From Verrucomicrobiota bacterium (GTDB lineage Bacteria; Verrucomicrobiota; Verrucomicrobiia; Opitutales; Opitutaceae): a stretch of 47,915 bases of DNA. Below are positions 1 to 9,420 of this stretch, piece by piece. Under the pieces are notes generated by a model. It was not told the DNA's origin. It did not search any database and worked only from the letters and a program-made list of their open reading frames with translations. The stretch covers positions 1-47,915 of the forward strand of contig JAEWKR010000094.1 in the NCBI GenBank assembly GCA_023457715.1, given 5' to 3'. A program made the translations under genes and the position numbers. Within the stretch, counting starts at the first letter, position 1, and each line of letters opens with the position of its first letter.

Positions 1-62
1 GGGGGGGGGGGGGCCGGCCGGGGGCGCGGGGGGGGGGGGGGGGGGCCCGGGGGGCGCCCCGC
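1..62. other. G-homopolymer edge, probable artefact
   Basis: The first 62 bases are almost entirely G and C, with runs of 13 and 15 G. Nothing else in the window looks like this. Runs of this kind at a contig edge are typical of no-signal poly-G base calls or a collapsed assembly end. I see no gene or regulatory site in it. The following stretch to base 145 is an ordinary leader of the first gene. Confidence 0.7.
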
Positions 63-145
63 CCGCATCTCTTCGGCAATCGATGCGCACTTTTCGCACT
101 GTACCCCGCCCGCATTTGGGACGATCAAGGCGGCAGGATCCCGTC

Positions 146-1840
146 ATGAGCGAATTCGTCTCCCCCCAGCCCTTCGTCGATCTCCATCTCCCCGATGGTC
201 GCGTCCTGCGAGGCCCCCGCGGGGCCACCGTCGAGCAGATCCTCCAGCCGGTGCTCGACACGCATCCGGTGCCCATCATGGCGGCGGTGGTGAACGGCGA
301 ACTGTGCGAACTGAGCCGGACGGTGGAGATCGAGGGGAAAGTGCGGCTGCTGACGCTGGCCGACACGGACGGCGCGCGCATCTACCGCCGGTCGCTGACC
401 TTCCTGCTGGAGGCCGCGTTCATGAAGCGGCATCCGGCGGCCACCCTGCATATCGAACATTCGCTCACCTCGGGCGGTTACTTCTGCGTGGTGCGCGGAC
501 GCGATCCGTTGCGGGCGGAGGAGCTGACCGCGCTGGAAGGGGAGATGCGTGAGATGGTGGCGGCGAACCTGCCCATCGTCCGTCGCGAACTGCCGGTGGA
601 GGAGGCGATCGCCCGGTTCGAGGCGCAGCACCATGCCGACAAAGTGCGCCTGTTGAAGCACCGGCGGAAGCCGACGGTCACGATGTACCAGCTTGGCGGA
701 TGCACCGACGACCGGCATGGCTACATGCTGCCGTCGACGCGGTATCTGAAAGTCTTCGACCTCACCCTCCTGGCCGACGGGTTCGTGCTCCGCTATCCGC
801 GCCAGCATGCCCCGGACACCCTGACGCCGATCGGCAGCAGTCCCAAGCTCCTGGCCACGTTCCAGCAGCACGGGGCGTGGCTCGACCGTTTGGGCATCGG
901 CAGCGTGGGTGCCCTCAACGATGCGATCAAGGCGGGCCGCAGCCGGGAGCTCATCCTGGTCTCGGAGGCGTTGCATGAGCAGACCATCGCGGATATCGCC
1001 GGCCGCATCGCGCAGCGCGGCGACCAGGCGAAACTCGTGCTCATCTCGGGGCCGTCCTCTTCCGGCAAGACCACGTTCTCCCGCCGCCTGGCGGTCCAGC
1101 TGCTCACGCTGGGGCTCTCCCCCTTTGCGCTGGAACTCGACAACTATTTCGTCGACCGCGCGGAAACGCCCCGGGATGCGAACGGGGACTACGACTACGA
1201 GACGATCGATGCCCTGCGGCTGGCGCAGCTGGGAGATCATCTGGAACGGCTGCTGCGGGGTGAGGAGGTTCAGCTTCCGAGGTACAGCTTCCATGAAGGA
1301 CGGCAGCTGCCGGGTGAGGCCGTGAAGCTGCATCCGGGCCAGCTCATCATTCTGGAGGGGATCCACGGTCTCAATCCTCGCTTGATCCCGCCCGCGCTGG
1401 CGGCGCAGTCGTTCCAGATCTATGCGTCGGCGCTGACGCAGCTGAACCTGGACCGGCACAACCGGATCTCGACGACGGATTGCCGGCTGATCCGGCGGAT
1501 CGTCCGGGATGCGCGCGATCGCGGGTATACGGCGTCGGACACCATCAACCGCTGGGACTCCGTTCGCCGCGGCGAGAAGCTGCACATCTTCCCGCACCAG
1601 GAGAACGCGCAGGTGATGTTCAACTCGGCGCTGGCTTACGAACTCTCCGTGCTGCGGCCGATCGCGGAGCCGCTGCTGCGGCTCGTGGAGCCCGGCACGC
1701 CCGCCTACCTGGAGGCGCGCCGGCTGCTGACCTTCCTCGAGTGGTTCTCGCCGATCATGACCGAGTGGGTGCCCGACAACTCGATTCTGCGCGAATTCGT
1801 CGGCGACTCGATCCTGAAAGACTTCAAGGTCTGGGGGTGA
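146..1840 (+). CDS. TGS-domain nucleoside (uridine) kinase family protein
   Basis: 564 aa. It has an N-terminal TGS-like domain (about residues 8-75), a middle region resembling the second additional domain of threonyl-tRNA synthetase (to about 230), and a C-terminal uridine kinase/phosphoribulokinase-type P-loop NTPase. The Walker A motif is GPSSSGKT at about 302-309, followed by a substrate loop with LDNYFVDR and ILEGIHGLN. This architecture is known in Bacteroidetes, Firmicutes and Verrucomicrobia and is usually annotated as a nucleoside or uridine kinase; the exact substrate cannot be read. I chose the ATG at 146 because an AGGA lies 7 bases upstream and the product begins just before the TGS domain. 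An in-frame ATG at 83 adds 21 unlike residues and sits next to the artefact edge. The stop is followed at once by an inverted repeat array. Confidence 0.8.
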   Translation: MSEFVSPQPFVDLHLPDGRVLRGPRGATVEQILQPVLDTHPVPIMAAVVNGELCELSRTVEIEGKVRLLTLADTDGARIYRRSLTFLLEAAFMKRHPAATLHIEHSLTSGGYFCVVRGRDPLRAEELTALEGEMREMVAANLPIVRRELPVEEAIARFEAQHHADKVRLLKHRRKPTVTMYQLGGCTDDRHGYMLPSTRYLKVFDLTLLADGFVLRYPRQHAPDTLTPIGSSPKLLATFQQHGAWLDRLGIGSVGALNDAIKAGRSRELILVSEALHEQTIADIAGRIAQRGDQAKLVLISGPSSSGKTTFSRRLAVQLLTLGLSPFALELDNYFVDRAETPRDANGDYDYETIDALRLAQLGDHLERLLRGEEVQLPRYSFHEGRQLPGEAVKLHPGQLIILEGIHGLNPRLIPPALAAQSFQIYASALTQLNLDRHNRISTTDCRLIRRIVRDARDRGYTASDTINRWDSVRRGEKLHIFPHQENAQVMFNSALAYELSVLRPIAEPLLRLVEPGTPAYLEARRLLTFLEWFSPIMTEWVPDNSILREFVGDSILKDFKVWG

Positions 1841-2013
1841 GGCGGGTGAAAAGCTGAAACGCTGAAAAGCTGAAAAGCTGAAACGCTGAAATCATCTGGC
1901 ACGGGCAGCGGCGGGATTCGGAGATCCCGCCCTACATGTAGGGCGGGGTCTCCGAACCCCGCCGCTTTCAGCTTTTCAGTCTTTCGGCGTTTCAGATTTT
2001 CCCGTCACCCGCC
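1841..2013. repeat. Nested inverted octamer array with 58-bp palindrome (locus A)
   Basis: After GGCGGGTGA (1841-1849) come about six octamers of the CTGAAANN type in perfect 8-bp register (1845-1892). Next is a 58-bp palindrome with no loop (1908-1965, centre 1936/1937) that has only two mismatched pairs, both G:U compatible. Then come four reverse-complement octamers (1964-1995) and TCACCCGCC (2005-2013), the reverse complement of the first nine bases. The right end contains the purL stop codon. It lies between two convergent genes and could act as a bidirectional terminator; function is inferred. Confidence 0.9.
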
Positions 2014-5000
2014 CCACGCGCGGGCGTTGTAGAAGAGCTGCATCCAGGGTGAGTCTTCGCCCCATTCGGCGGGGTGCCAGCTCATGGCGACCGACCGGAA
2101 AACCCGCTCCGGGTGGGGCATCAGGATCAAGGCGCGGCCGGTGGTGCTCGTGAGAGCGGTGATGCCGAAGGGCGAGCCGTTGGGATTCAGCGGATAGTGT
2201 TCCGTCGGCTGGTGATGGTTGTCCACGAAGCGGCCGGCCACCAGGCCCGACGCATTGCACCGCTGTGCCGCCGCCGCGTCCGCGAACTCGGCGTAACCTT
2301 CGCCGTGCGCGACCGCGATCGGAATCACGGAGCCTTCCATGCCGCGGAAGAACAGGCTCGGGCTGGGTTCGATCTTCAAGGAGACGAAGCGGGCCTCGTA
2401 CCGCTCCGACTTGTTCTGCACGAAGTGCGGCCAGAGCTCGGCGCCCGGGATGATTGCGTGCAGGTTGCTCATCATCTGGCAGCCATTGCACACCCCGAGC
2501 GCGAACGCGTCCTCGCGGGCAAAGAACGCCGCGAACTCGGCGCGCGCCCGCTCGTTGAACAGGATGCTCTTGGCCCAGCCCTCGCCCGCGCCCAGCACGT
2601 CGCCGTAGCTGAAGCCGCCGCAGGCGGCGAGGCCGCGGAAGTCCCGCAGGGAGACGCGGCCGGAGAGGATGTCCGTCATGTGCACGTCGACCGCCCGGAA
2701 TCCGGCGCGGGTGAACGCGGCGGCCATCTCGACCTCCCCGTTGACGCCCTGCTCGCGCAGGATCGCGACGGAGGGCCGGGCGTCGGCGCGGCGCCGGACG
2801 GCGAGGTCATCGGCCGTCTTCGCCACGTTGAACGTCAGCACGGGGCGGATGCCGGGATTCGTCACGTCCTGCTTCAACTGATACTCCTGCTCGGCGCACA
2901 CCGGATTGTCGCGCAGCAGCGAAATGCGGCGGGTCACGTCGGACCAGATCCCGCGCAGGGCCGACAACGACTCCTCGTACACCACCGCGCCCCAGAGCTT
3001 CACGCGCAAGGCATGGGCCGGATTGAGCGTGCCGATGCGGTGGGTGCAGTCGCCGAGCCCGTGCGCGTCGAGCGTCTGCAGCACCTGGTCGAGGTCCGTG
3101 TCACGCACCTGGATCACGGCGCCGAGTTCCTCCGCGAACAACGCGCTCAGGACGTCGCCGCCCGCCCGCTCCATCCGCTTGGGATCCACGCCGGGCGTCG
3201 GCACGAGGAGGTCGACGCCGACATTGCCCGCAAACGCCATCTCGACGACGGTGGCCAGCAGGCCGCCGTCCGCGCGGTCGTGGTAGGCGAGGAGCTTCTG
3301 TTCGCGGCCGAGCTGCTGGATGACGTTCCAGAAAGCCTTGAGGTCGGCGGCATTTTCCAGGTCCGGCGTTTCCTGGCCGATCTGCGCGCAGACCTGCGCC
3401 AGGATGGAGCCGCCGAGCCGATTCCGGCCGCGGCCCAGGTCGATGAGGAGCAGGGTGGTCGCCGGGGCGCCGGCCAGCGGGGCGGTCGAACTGAGCTGGG
3501 GCGTGACGGTGAGGCGGACGTCGGCGCACGACGCGAATGCGGACACGATCAGCGAGACCGGCGCGGTCATGCGCTTCTGCGCGCCGCCGTCCTGCCAGAC
3601 CGTGCTCATGCTCATGGAGTCCTTGCCGACCGGGATCGTGATCCCGAGCTGCGGACACAGCTCCATGCCGACGGCGCGCACCGCGGCGTAGAGGTCCGCG
3701 GCGTCGCCCGCCACCGCCGGGGCGGCCATCCAGTTGGCGGAGAGGTTCACCTTCCCCAGGTCGCCGATCTGGGCGGCGGCCAGGTTGGTGAGGGCTTCCG
3801 CGACGGCCAGTCGCGCGGAGGCGGCGGCGTGGGTGAGGGCGACCGGCGTGCGTTCGCCCATGGCCATCGCCTCGCCCGTGTAGACGTCGTAGGTGGCGGC
3901 GGTGACGGCGCAATCGGCCACGGGCACCTGCCAGGGCCCGACCATCTGGTCGCGGCAGATGAGGCCGCCGAGGGTTCGGTCGCCAATGGAAATCAGGAAC
4001 GTCTTGTCCGCGACCGTGGGGTGCACGAGGACGCGGCGGATCGCTTCGCGCAGGGCGCCGAAGGTGGCCTCGGGCGCGCACGCGGCGTCGCGACTGACCA
4101 GTCCCGAGAGGTCCAGCGGACGGGTGGGGCGGGGCAGCGTGCGTTCCTGGCGATGCATGCGCGGCGGCTTGCCGAGGAGGACCTCCAGCGGCATGTCGAT
4201 CGGCGTGTTCCGGAAATGGGGGTCCTCGACGACGAGGCGCTTGTCCTCGGTCGCCTCGCCGACGATGGCAAACGGGCAGCGCTCACGCGCGCAAAGGGCG
4301 GTGAACGTTTCCACCCGATCGGCCGGCACGGCCAGGACGTAGCGTTCCTGCGACTCGTTGCACCAGATCTCCAGCGGCGTCATGCCCGGTTCGTCGTTCG
4401 GAATCCGGCGCAGGTCGAAACGCCCGCCGCGGCCGCCGTCGTTGACCAGCTCCGGCAGGGCGTTGGAGAGGCCGCCGGCGCCGACGTCGTGGATGAAGGC
4501 GATGGGATTCTCGTCGCCCAGGGCCCAGCAGCGGTCGATCACCTCCTGGCACCGCCGTTCCATTTCGGCGTTGTCGCGCTGCACGCTGGCGAAGTCGAGG
4601 TCCTCGTGGCCGTGGCCGCTCGCCATCGAGCTTGCCGCGCCGCCGCCGAGGCCGATGAGCATGGCGGGACCGCCGAGCACGATCAGCTTGTCGCCGGGGC
4701 GGATCGCGCCCTTTTGCACATGGCCGGCGCGGATGTTGCCGAGGCCGCCCGCCAGCATGATCGGCTTGTGATAGCCGCGCAGCTCGGTGCCTTCACCCGA
4801 GACCGCCGGCACTTCCGCCTCGAAGGTGCGGAAGTAGCCGTTGATGTTGGGCCGGCCGAATTCGTTGTTGAACGCCGCACCGCCCAGCGGGCCCTCGAGC
4901 ATGATGTCGAGGGCGGAAACGATCCGGTTGGGTTTGCCGTAATCCTTTTCCCACGGCTGGACGGCGCCCGGGAGGCGCAGGTTGGAGACGGTGAAACCCG

Positions 5001-6000
5001 TCAGCCCCGCCTTCGGCTTCGCGCCGCGGCCGGTGGCGCCTTCGTCGCGGATTTCCCCGCCCGAACCGGTGGCGGCGCCCGGAAAGGGGGAGATCGCGGT
5101 CGGATGGTTGTGCGTCTCCACCTTGCACAAAATGTGGATGTCCTCCTCGTGCGCGCCGTACTCCTGCGTCCTGGGATCCACAAAAAAGCGTCCTCCCTTG
5201 GTGCCCGCCAGGACGGCGGCGTTATCCTTGTAGGCGGACAGGATGCCGGCGCTGTGGAGCTGAAAGGTGTTCTTGATCATCTGGAACAGCGACCGGTCCT
5301 GCCGCTGGCCGTCGATGTCCCACGTGGCGTTGAAGATCTTGTGCCGGCAGTGCTCCGAATTGGCCTGCGCGAACATCATGAGCTCGATGTCGTTGGGATC
5401 GCGCTGCAGGCCCTGGAACGCCTTCACGAGGTAATCGATCTCGTCGTCCGCCAGTGCCAGCCCGAGCGAGCGGTTGGCGTCGACCAGCGCGTCGCGGCCG
5501 CGCGTGAGCACGGGAACGGACGTCATCGGCCGCGGCGAATGGTGTTCGAAGAGGACCGCCGCGGCGTCGACCGTTTCGAAGACCACCTGCGTCATCCGGT
5601 CGTGCAGCCTGGCGGCGAGCGCCTGGTGTTGCGCCGCGGAAAGGTCGCTGCCGCCCACGTCGATGGTCCAGGCCACGGCGCGCTCGATCCGGCTCACCTC
5701 GCCGAGCCCGCAGATGTGGGCGATGTCGGTCGCCTTCGATGACCAGGGGGAGATCGTGCCGGGCCGCGGGGTGACGACGCGCACCAACCCCTTGACCTCC
5801 GCCGAGTCACGCGCGGGGCCGTAGGTGAGGATCTGCTCGAGGATCGCGCGTTTTGCGGGGTCCAGCGCCTGCGACAGGTCGACCAGGTGGACGTAGTCCG
5901 CCCTGACCGCCCGTGCCACGACGCCGGCCGCGGCGAGGTCCGACAGCAGTTTTTGCAGGCGAAACGGGGAAAAGGCAGGTGAGCCGCGCAGGATCAACAT
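2005..6000 (-). CDS. purL: Phosphoribosylformylglycinamidine synthase, single-chain
   Basis: 1331 aa, the long single-chain form (about 1290-1300 aa in Proteobacteria) that fuses PurS-like, synthetase and glutaminase parts. It converts FGAR, ATP and glutamine to FGAM in purine synthesis. The C-terminal class I glutamine amidotransferase has its nucleophile Cys1171 in GVCNGCQ, with His1296 and Glu1298 in PHPERVFR. Central glycine-rich motifs (ETHNHPTAISPFPGAATG region, HDVGAGGLSN) are intact. The start is ATG at 6000. The bases directly upstream on the coding strand are a C/T-only tract with no Shine-Dalgarno sequence, because the locus B array begins on the very next base. It diverges from purF-purM and is clearly complete. 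Confidence 0.97.
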   Translation of the reverse strand: MLILRGSPAFSPFRLQKLLSDLAAAGVVARAVRADYVHLVDLSQALDPAKRAILEQILTYGPARDSAEVKGLVRVVTPRPGTISPWSSKATDIAHICGLGEVSRIERAVAWTIDVGGSDLSAAQHQALAARLHDRMTQVVFETVDAAAVLFEHHSPRPMTSVPVLTRGRDALVDANRSLGLALADDEIDYLVKAFQGLQRDPNDIELMMFAQANSEHCRHKIFNATWDIDGQRQDRSLFQMIKNTFQLHSAGILSAYKDNAAVLAGTKGGRFFVDPRTQEYGAHEEDIHILCKVETHNHPTAISPFPGAATGSGGEIRDEGATGRGAKPKAGLTGFTVSNLRLPGAVQPWEKDYGKPNRIVSALDIMLEGPLGGAAFNNEFGRPNINGYFRTFEAEVPAVSGEGTELRGYHKPIMLAGGLGNIRAGHVQKGAIRPGDKLIVLGGPAMLIGLGGGAASSMASGHGHEDLDFASVQRDNAEMERRCQEVIDRCWALGDENPIAFIHDVGAGGLSNALPELVNDGGRGGRFDLRRIPNDEPGMTPLEIWCNESQERYVLAVPADRVETFTALCARERCPFAIVGEATEDKRLVVEDPHFRNTPIDMPLEVLLGKPPRMHRQERTLPRPTRPLDLSGLVSRDAACAPEATFGALREAIRRVLVHPTVADKTFLISIGDRTLGGLICRDQMVGPWQVPVADCAVTAATYDVYTGEAMAMGERTPVALTHAAASARLAVAEALTNLAAAQIGDLGKVNLSANWMAAPAVAGDAADLYAAVRAVGMELCPQLGITIPVGKDSMSMSTVWQDGGAQKRMTAPVSLIVSAFASCADVRLTVTPQLSSTAPLAGAPATTLLLIDLGRGRNRLGGSILAQVCAQIGQETPDLENAADLKAFWNVIQQLGREQKLLAYHDRADGGLLATVVEMAFAGNVGVDLLVPTPGVDPKRMERAGGDVLSALFAEELGAVIQVRDTDLDQVLQTLDAHGLGDCTHRIGTLNPAHALRVKLWGAVVYEESLSALRGIWSDVTRRISLLRDNPVCAEQEYQLKQDVTNPGIRPVLTFNVAKTADDLAVRRRADARPSVAILREQGVNGEVEMAAAFTRAGFRAVDVHMTDILSGRVSLRDFRGLAACGGFSYGDVLGAGEGWAKSILFNERARAEFAAFFAREDAFALGVCNGCQMMSNLHAIIPGAELWPHFVQNKSERYEARFVSLKIEPSPSLFFRGMEGSVIPIAVAHGEGYAEFADAAAAQRCNASGLVAGRFVDNHHQPTEHYPLNPNGSPFGITALTSTTGRALILMPHPERVFRSVAMSWHPAEWGEDSPWMQLFYNARAWGG

Positions 6001-6126
6001 GGGAGAAGGGAGAGTGAAAGGGAGAGTGAAAGTGAAAGGGGCGGGGAGGGGAAGTGAAAGTGCCGTCCTCCCCCGTCATGAGCGGCAAGGGCGGCACTTT
6101 ACCGCACTTTCACCCTCCCTTTCGCC
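6001..6126. repeat. Inverted hexamer array in purL-purF divergent region (locus B)
   Basis: The left array (6001-6065) is made of hexamers such as GAGTGA, AAGGGA and AAGTGA. The right array (6092-6126) is the reverse-complement type (CACTTT, CACCCT, CCCTTT). The ends GTGCCG and CGGCAC pair across a core of about 26 bases. The left array forms the whole 5' leader of purL next to its ATG. The remaining bases up to the purF start at 6305 hold no further gene; I see no convincing promoter hexamers in this GC-rich stretch. Confidence 0.85.
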
Positions 6127-6304
6127 GCTGACGGCTTTCGCCGTTGACCGCTGGCCGGAGGGGCTTCGAAATCGCGCTTTTGCCACGCTTCACGGCACTT
6201 TCCGCGATGATCCACCTGTCCCGCCTCCCGCGATACCGCCCGGAAAACCCCGGCGCGGGGTTGCAGGGTGCCGGGCGGAAGGTTTTGTCCTGCGGCCCTC
6301 ATCC

Positions 6305-8251
6305 ATGATCGAGCATCTTCCGGAGCACGACGCCAGCGAACGGCGCGATTCCCTACTCACGCACGAATGCGGCATCGCGTTGGTCCGGCTCCTCAAGCCG
6401 CTGAGCCATTACCAGGAGAAGTACGGCAATCCGCTCTGGGGTTTCACCCAGCTGTTCCTCCTGATGGAGAAACAGCATAACCGCGGCCAGGACGGCGCCG
6501 GCGTGGCGTGTGTGAAGTTGGACATGCCCCCGGGCGAACCGTACATGTTCCGCGAGCGGAACACCGAGCCCAACCCGCTCGACAAGGTCTTCGGCCAGCT
6601 GCTGGCCGAATACAAGGAGCTCGTCACCCGCGGCGACATCCATCCCGAGTTCGCCGATACGGTGAAGCGCCATTTCAATTTCGGCGCCGAGGTGTACCTC
6701 GGGCACCTGCGGTACGGCACCAGCGGCGGGTACGGCGTGCATGCGTGCCATCCCTATTTTCGGCGCAGCTCCTGGCCCACCCGCAACCTCGCGCTTTGCG
6801 GCAACTTCAACCTGACCAACACCCGCGATCTCAATGCCAGCCTGATCGCGATCGGCCAGCATCCGATCTTCGCCTCCGACACGCAGGCGGTGCTGGAAAA
6901 GGTGGGGTTCTTCCTCGATGAGGAACATGAGGATATCTATCGGTTCCTGCGCACCCGTGGCCTCGCGGGCGAGGAAATCTCGCGGCGCATCAGCGAAGAC
7001 CTGGACCTGACGCGGGTCATCACGCGGGCCTCGACGAAATGGGACGGCGGGTATGCCATCGCGGGCCTCGTGGGCAACGGCGACGCCTTTGTGGCGCGCG
7101 ATCCTTCCGGCATCCGGCCGGCGTTTTATTTCCAGAACGACGAGGTCATCGCGTTCGCCTCCGAGCGCGCGCCGCTGATGACGGTCTTCGACGTCACGGT
7201 GGACCAGGTGAAGGAAGTGCCGCCGGGCAACGTCGTCGTGGTGAAGAAAAAGGGCGCCGTCACCGTGGCACCCTTCACGGCGCCGATGCCGCGCGCCTCC
7301 TGCTCCTTCGAGCGGATCTATTTTTCGCGCGGCAACGACGTCGAGATCTACCAGGAGCGGAAAGCCCTGGGCGCCGGGCTGGCGAAGCAGGTGCTCAAGT
7401 CCATCAACCACGACTGGGCGAACACCGTCTTCAATTTCATCCCGAACACCGCGGAGGTCGCCTACTACGGACTGATGTCGGCGCTGCGCGAACAGCGGCG
7501 GGATGAGGTGAAACAGGCGATTCTCGAGGCCACGCGGAAGGGCGAATTGACGGAGGCGCTGCTCGATGAGCTGGTGCTGCGCAACTGGCCCCGCGGGGAG
7601 AAGGTGGTGAGCAAGGACATCAAGCTGCGCACCTTCATCGGTCAGGAAAGTCTCCGCAACCAGCTGGCCAGCCACGTCTACGACATCACCTACGGCTCGG
7701 TGCGGCCCGGCGACAACCTGGTCTGTGTCGACGACTCGATCGTGCGCGGCACGACCCTGCGCAAGTCGATCCTGCGCATCCTGGCGCGGCTGAACCCGCG
7801 CAAGATCGTGATTGTGTCGACGGCCCCCCAGATTCGCTATCCGGACTGTTATGGCATCGACATGTCGGAGATCGGCAAATTCGTGGCCTTTGAGGCGGCG
7901 GTGGAGCTGCTCCGTGAGCGCGGCCAGAGCAGCCTCCTGGAGGAGGTCTACCACGCGTGCGTCGACGAAGTGACGCGGAAGGGCACCGTCAACCATGTGC
8001 GCCGGTTGTACGAGCCGTTCACGCCGGAGGAAATTTCCCGGAAGATCGTCGAGCGCGTGCGTCCCACGGGCATCGAATGGCAGGGTGAGATCGAGATCAT
8101 CTTCCAGACCATCGAAAACCTGCATGCGGCGGTGCCGAACCACCCCGGTGACTGGTACTTCACCGGCAAGTATCCGACGCCCGGCGGTTACCGCGTGGTC
8201 AACCAGGCTTACGTGAACTACTACGAGAAGAACGACGGTCGCGCCTACTGA
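6305..8251 (+). CDS. purF: Amidophosphoribosyltransferase (PurF family), long form
   Basis: 648 aa, against about 470-510 for common PurF. It is the first committed step of purine synthesis (PRPP + glutamine to phosphoribosylamine). The N-terminal Ntn glutaminase is recognisable from HECGIAL (candidate nucleophile Cys22, so a 21-residue propeptide would have to be removed), NRGQDGAGVA and LGHLRYGTSG. The C-terminal phosphoribosyltransferase carries the PRPP loop VDDSIVRGTT at about 477-487. The extra length is spread through insertions between the domains and at the C-terminus. I chose ATG 6305 because upstream in-frame sequence is low-complexity repeat. It is followed by purM after one base, so the two are surely co-transcribed. 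Confidence 0.93.
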   Translation: MIEHLPEHDASERRDSLLTHECGIALVRLLKPLSHYQEKYGNPLWGFTQLFLLMEKQHNRGQDGAGVACVKLDMPPGEPYMFRERNTEPNPLDKVFGQLLAEYKELVTRGDIHPEFADTVKRHFNFGAEVYLGHLRYGTSGGYGVHACHPYFRRSSWPTRNLALCGNFNLTNTRDLNASLIAIGQHPIFASDTQAVLEKVGFFLDEEHEDIYRFLRTRGLAGEEISRRISEDLDLTRVITRASTKWDGGYAIAGLVGNGDAFVARDPSGIRPAFYFQNDEVIAFASERAPLMTVFDVTVDQVKEVPPGNVVVVKKKGAVTVAPFTAPMPRASCSFERIYFSRGNDVEIYQERKALGAGLAKQVLKSINHDWANTVFNFIPNTAEVAYYGLMSALREQRRDEVKQAILEATRKGELTEALLDELVLRNWPRGEKVVSKDIKLRTFIGQESLRNQLASHVYDITYGSVRPGDNLVCVDDSIVRGTTLRKSILRILARLNPRKIVIVSTAPQIRYPDCYGIDMSEIGKFVAFEAAVELLRERGQSSLLEEVYHACVDEVTRKGTVNHVRRLYEPFTPEEISRKIVERVRPTGIEWQGEIEIIFQTIENLHAAVPNHPGDWYFTGKYPTPGGYRVVNQAYVNYYEKNDGRAY

Positions 8252-8252
8252 A

Positions 8253-9359
8253 ATGTCCCTTTCCTACGAGTCCTCCGGCGTTCGTTACGATCAGCTCGAT
8301 GCGTTCAAGCGCGCCTGCCAGAAGGCCGCCCGCACCACCGCGGGGGTGCTCGGCAGCCACGGCTATACGGAGCCGGCGGCGACGCGCGGTGAAAGCGCGT
8401 ATCTCATCGAGGCGGCGGACCATTTTCTCGCGCACGTCGAGGAGGGTCTCGGCACGAAGAACCTCGTGGCCGACGCCGTGTACGTGCAGACCGGGAAGTG
8501 TTTTTATCGCGAAGTGGCGATCGATACGGTGGCCACGATGGTCAACGATCTCGTCACCTGCGGCGCGCTGCCGATCTCGGTGGCCATGCATGCGGCGGTG
8601 GGCGAATCCGCATGGTTCGCCGATCCGGTCCGCACGCAGGCGCTCGTCGACGGGTTCGCGGAAGGATGCCGCACGGCGGGGGCCGTCTGGGGGGGCGGTG
8701 AAACGCCGACCCTCCGCGGCGTGGTGCAGCCCGAGGCGATCGTGCTTGCCGGCTCGGCGGTGGGCAGGATCAGCCCCAAGGAGCTGCGAATCGTCGGCGA
8801 CGTGCGCGAGGGCGACGCGATCATCTTCCTCGCCAGTTCCGGGGTGCAGACGAACGGGCTGTCGCTCTGCCGGCACCTGGCGGACAACCTTGATCAAGGG
8901 TACCAGACCCCCATTGGCCATGGCGATGCGCGCACCTACGGCGAAGCGCTGCTGGCCCCGTCGGTCATCTACGTCGCGTTCGTGCGCGAATGCCAGCGCC
9001 GCGGAATCAAACTCAATTACGTGGCGCACGTCACCGGCCACGGGTGGCGGAAGCTGATGCGGCTCGACGAGGCATTCGTGTACGAAATCACGACCCCGCG
9101 GCAGGCGCCGGCCCTGTTCCAGTTCATGATGGAGGCCGGTCCGATCGACCTGCGCGAGGCCTATGCCACCTTCAACATGGGGGTGGGCTTTGCCGCGTTT
9201 GTCAGCCCCAAGGACGCCGAAGCCGTTCTCGCGGCGGCGCAGGCGACGGGTTACGACGCCTGGCGGGCCGGCCAGGTGCACAAGGATGGCAATCGCAAGG
9301 CCGTGCTCGTGCCCTCGCTGGGCCTGGAGTACGGAAGCGACACGCTGCAGCTGAGGTAG
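8253..9359 (+). CDS. purM: Phosphoribosylformylglycinamidine cyclo-ligase (AIR synthase)
   Basis: 368 aa, close to the family's usual ~345. It closes the imidazole ring of FGAM to AIR using ATP, the step directly after PurL. Family landmarks include YESSGVRYDQLDAF at the N-terminus, the GTKNLVADAV segment, DTVATMVNDLVTCGALP (AIR-synthase ATP/metal region), GGGETPTLRG, SSGVQTNGLSLCR and HVTGHGWRKLMR. Its ATG lies one base after the purF stop, indicating translational coupling. With purL diverging nearby this locus holds three of the first five purine enzymes. Confidence 0.96.
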   Translation: MSLSYESSGVRYDQLDAFKRACQKAARTTAGVLGSHGYTEPAATRGESAYLIEAADHFLAHVEEGLGTKNLVADAVYVQTGKCFYREVAIDTVATMVNDLVTCGALPISVAMHAAVGESAWFADPVRTQALVDGFAEGCRTAGAVWGGGETPTLRGVVQPEAIVLAGSAVGRISPKELRIVGDVREGDAIIFLASSGVQTNGLSLCRHLADNLDQGYQTPIGHGDARTYGEALLAPSVIYVAFVRECQRRGIKLNYVAHVTGHGWRKLMRLDEAFVYEITTPRQAPALFQFMMEAGPIDLREAYATFNMGVGFAAFVSPKDAEAVLAAAQATGYDAWRAGQVHKDGNRKAVLVPSLGLEYGSDTLQLR

Positions 9360-9365
9360 GGCCTT

Positions 9366-9417
9366 GGGAAAGGCTGAAGGGCTGAAAGGCTGAAACCGGC
9401 TGAAGCCGGCGCTACGG
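9366..9417. repeat. CTGAAA octamer array plus shared GC hairpin (locus C)
   Basis: After purM come octamers GGCTGAAG, GGCTGAAA, GGCTGAAA in register. They are followed by a 23-bp element (9395-9417) that contains the CCGGCTGAAGCCGG hairpin and is repeated exactly at 26115-26137. This is the octamer family of locus A, without a clear right arm here. Confidence 0.8.
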
Positions 9418-9420
9418 CCG

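Noticed and set aside
2074..5742. 1222-codon open frame opposite purL
   Set aside because: It is the antisense frame of a complete, motif-rich PurL; its product is Arg/Gly/His-rich with no recognisable domain, as expected for shadow frames in GC-rich DNA.
6353..8143. 596-codon open frame opposite purF
   Set aside because: Antisense shadow of an intact PurF with catalytic motifs; no domain in its product.
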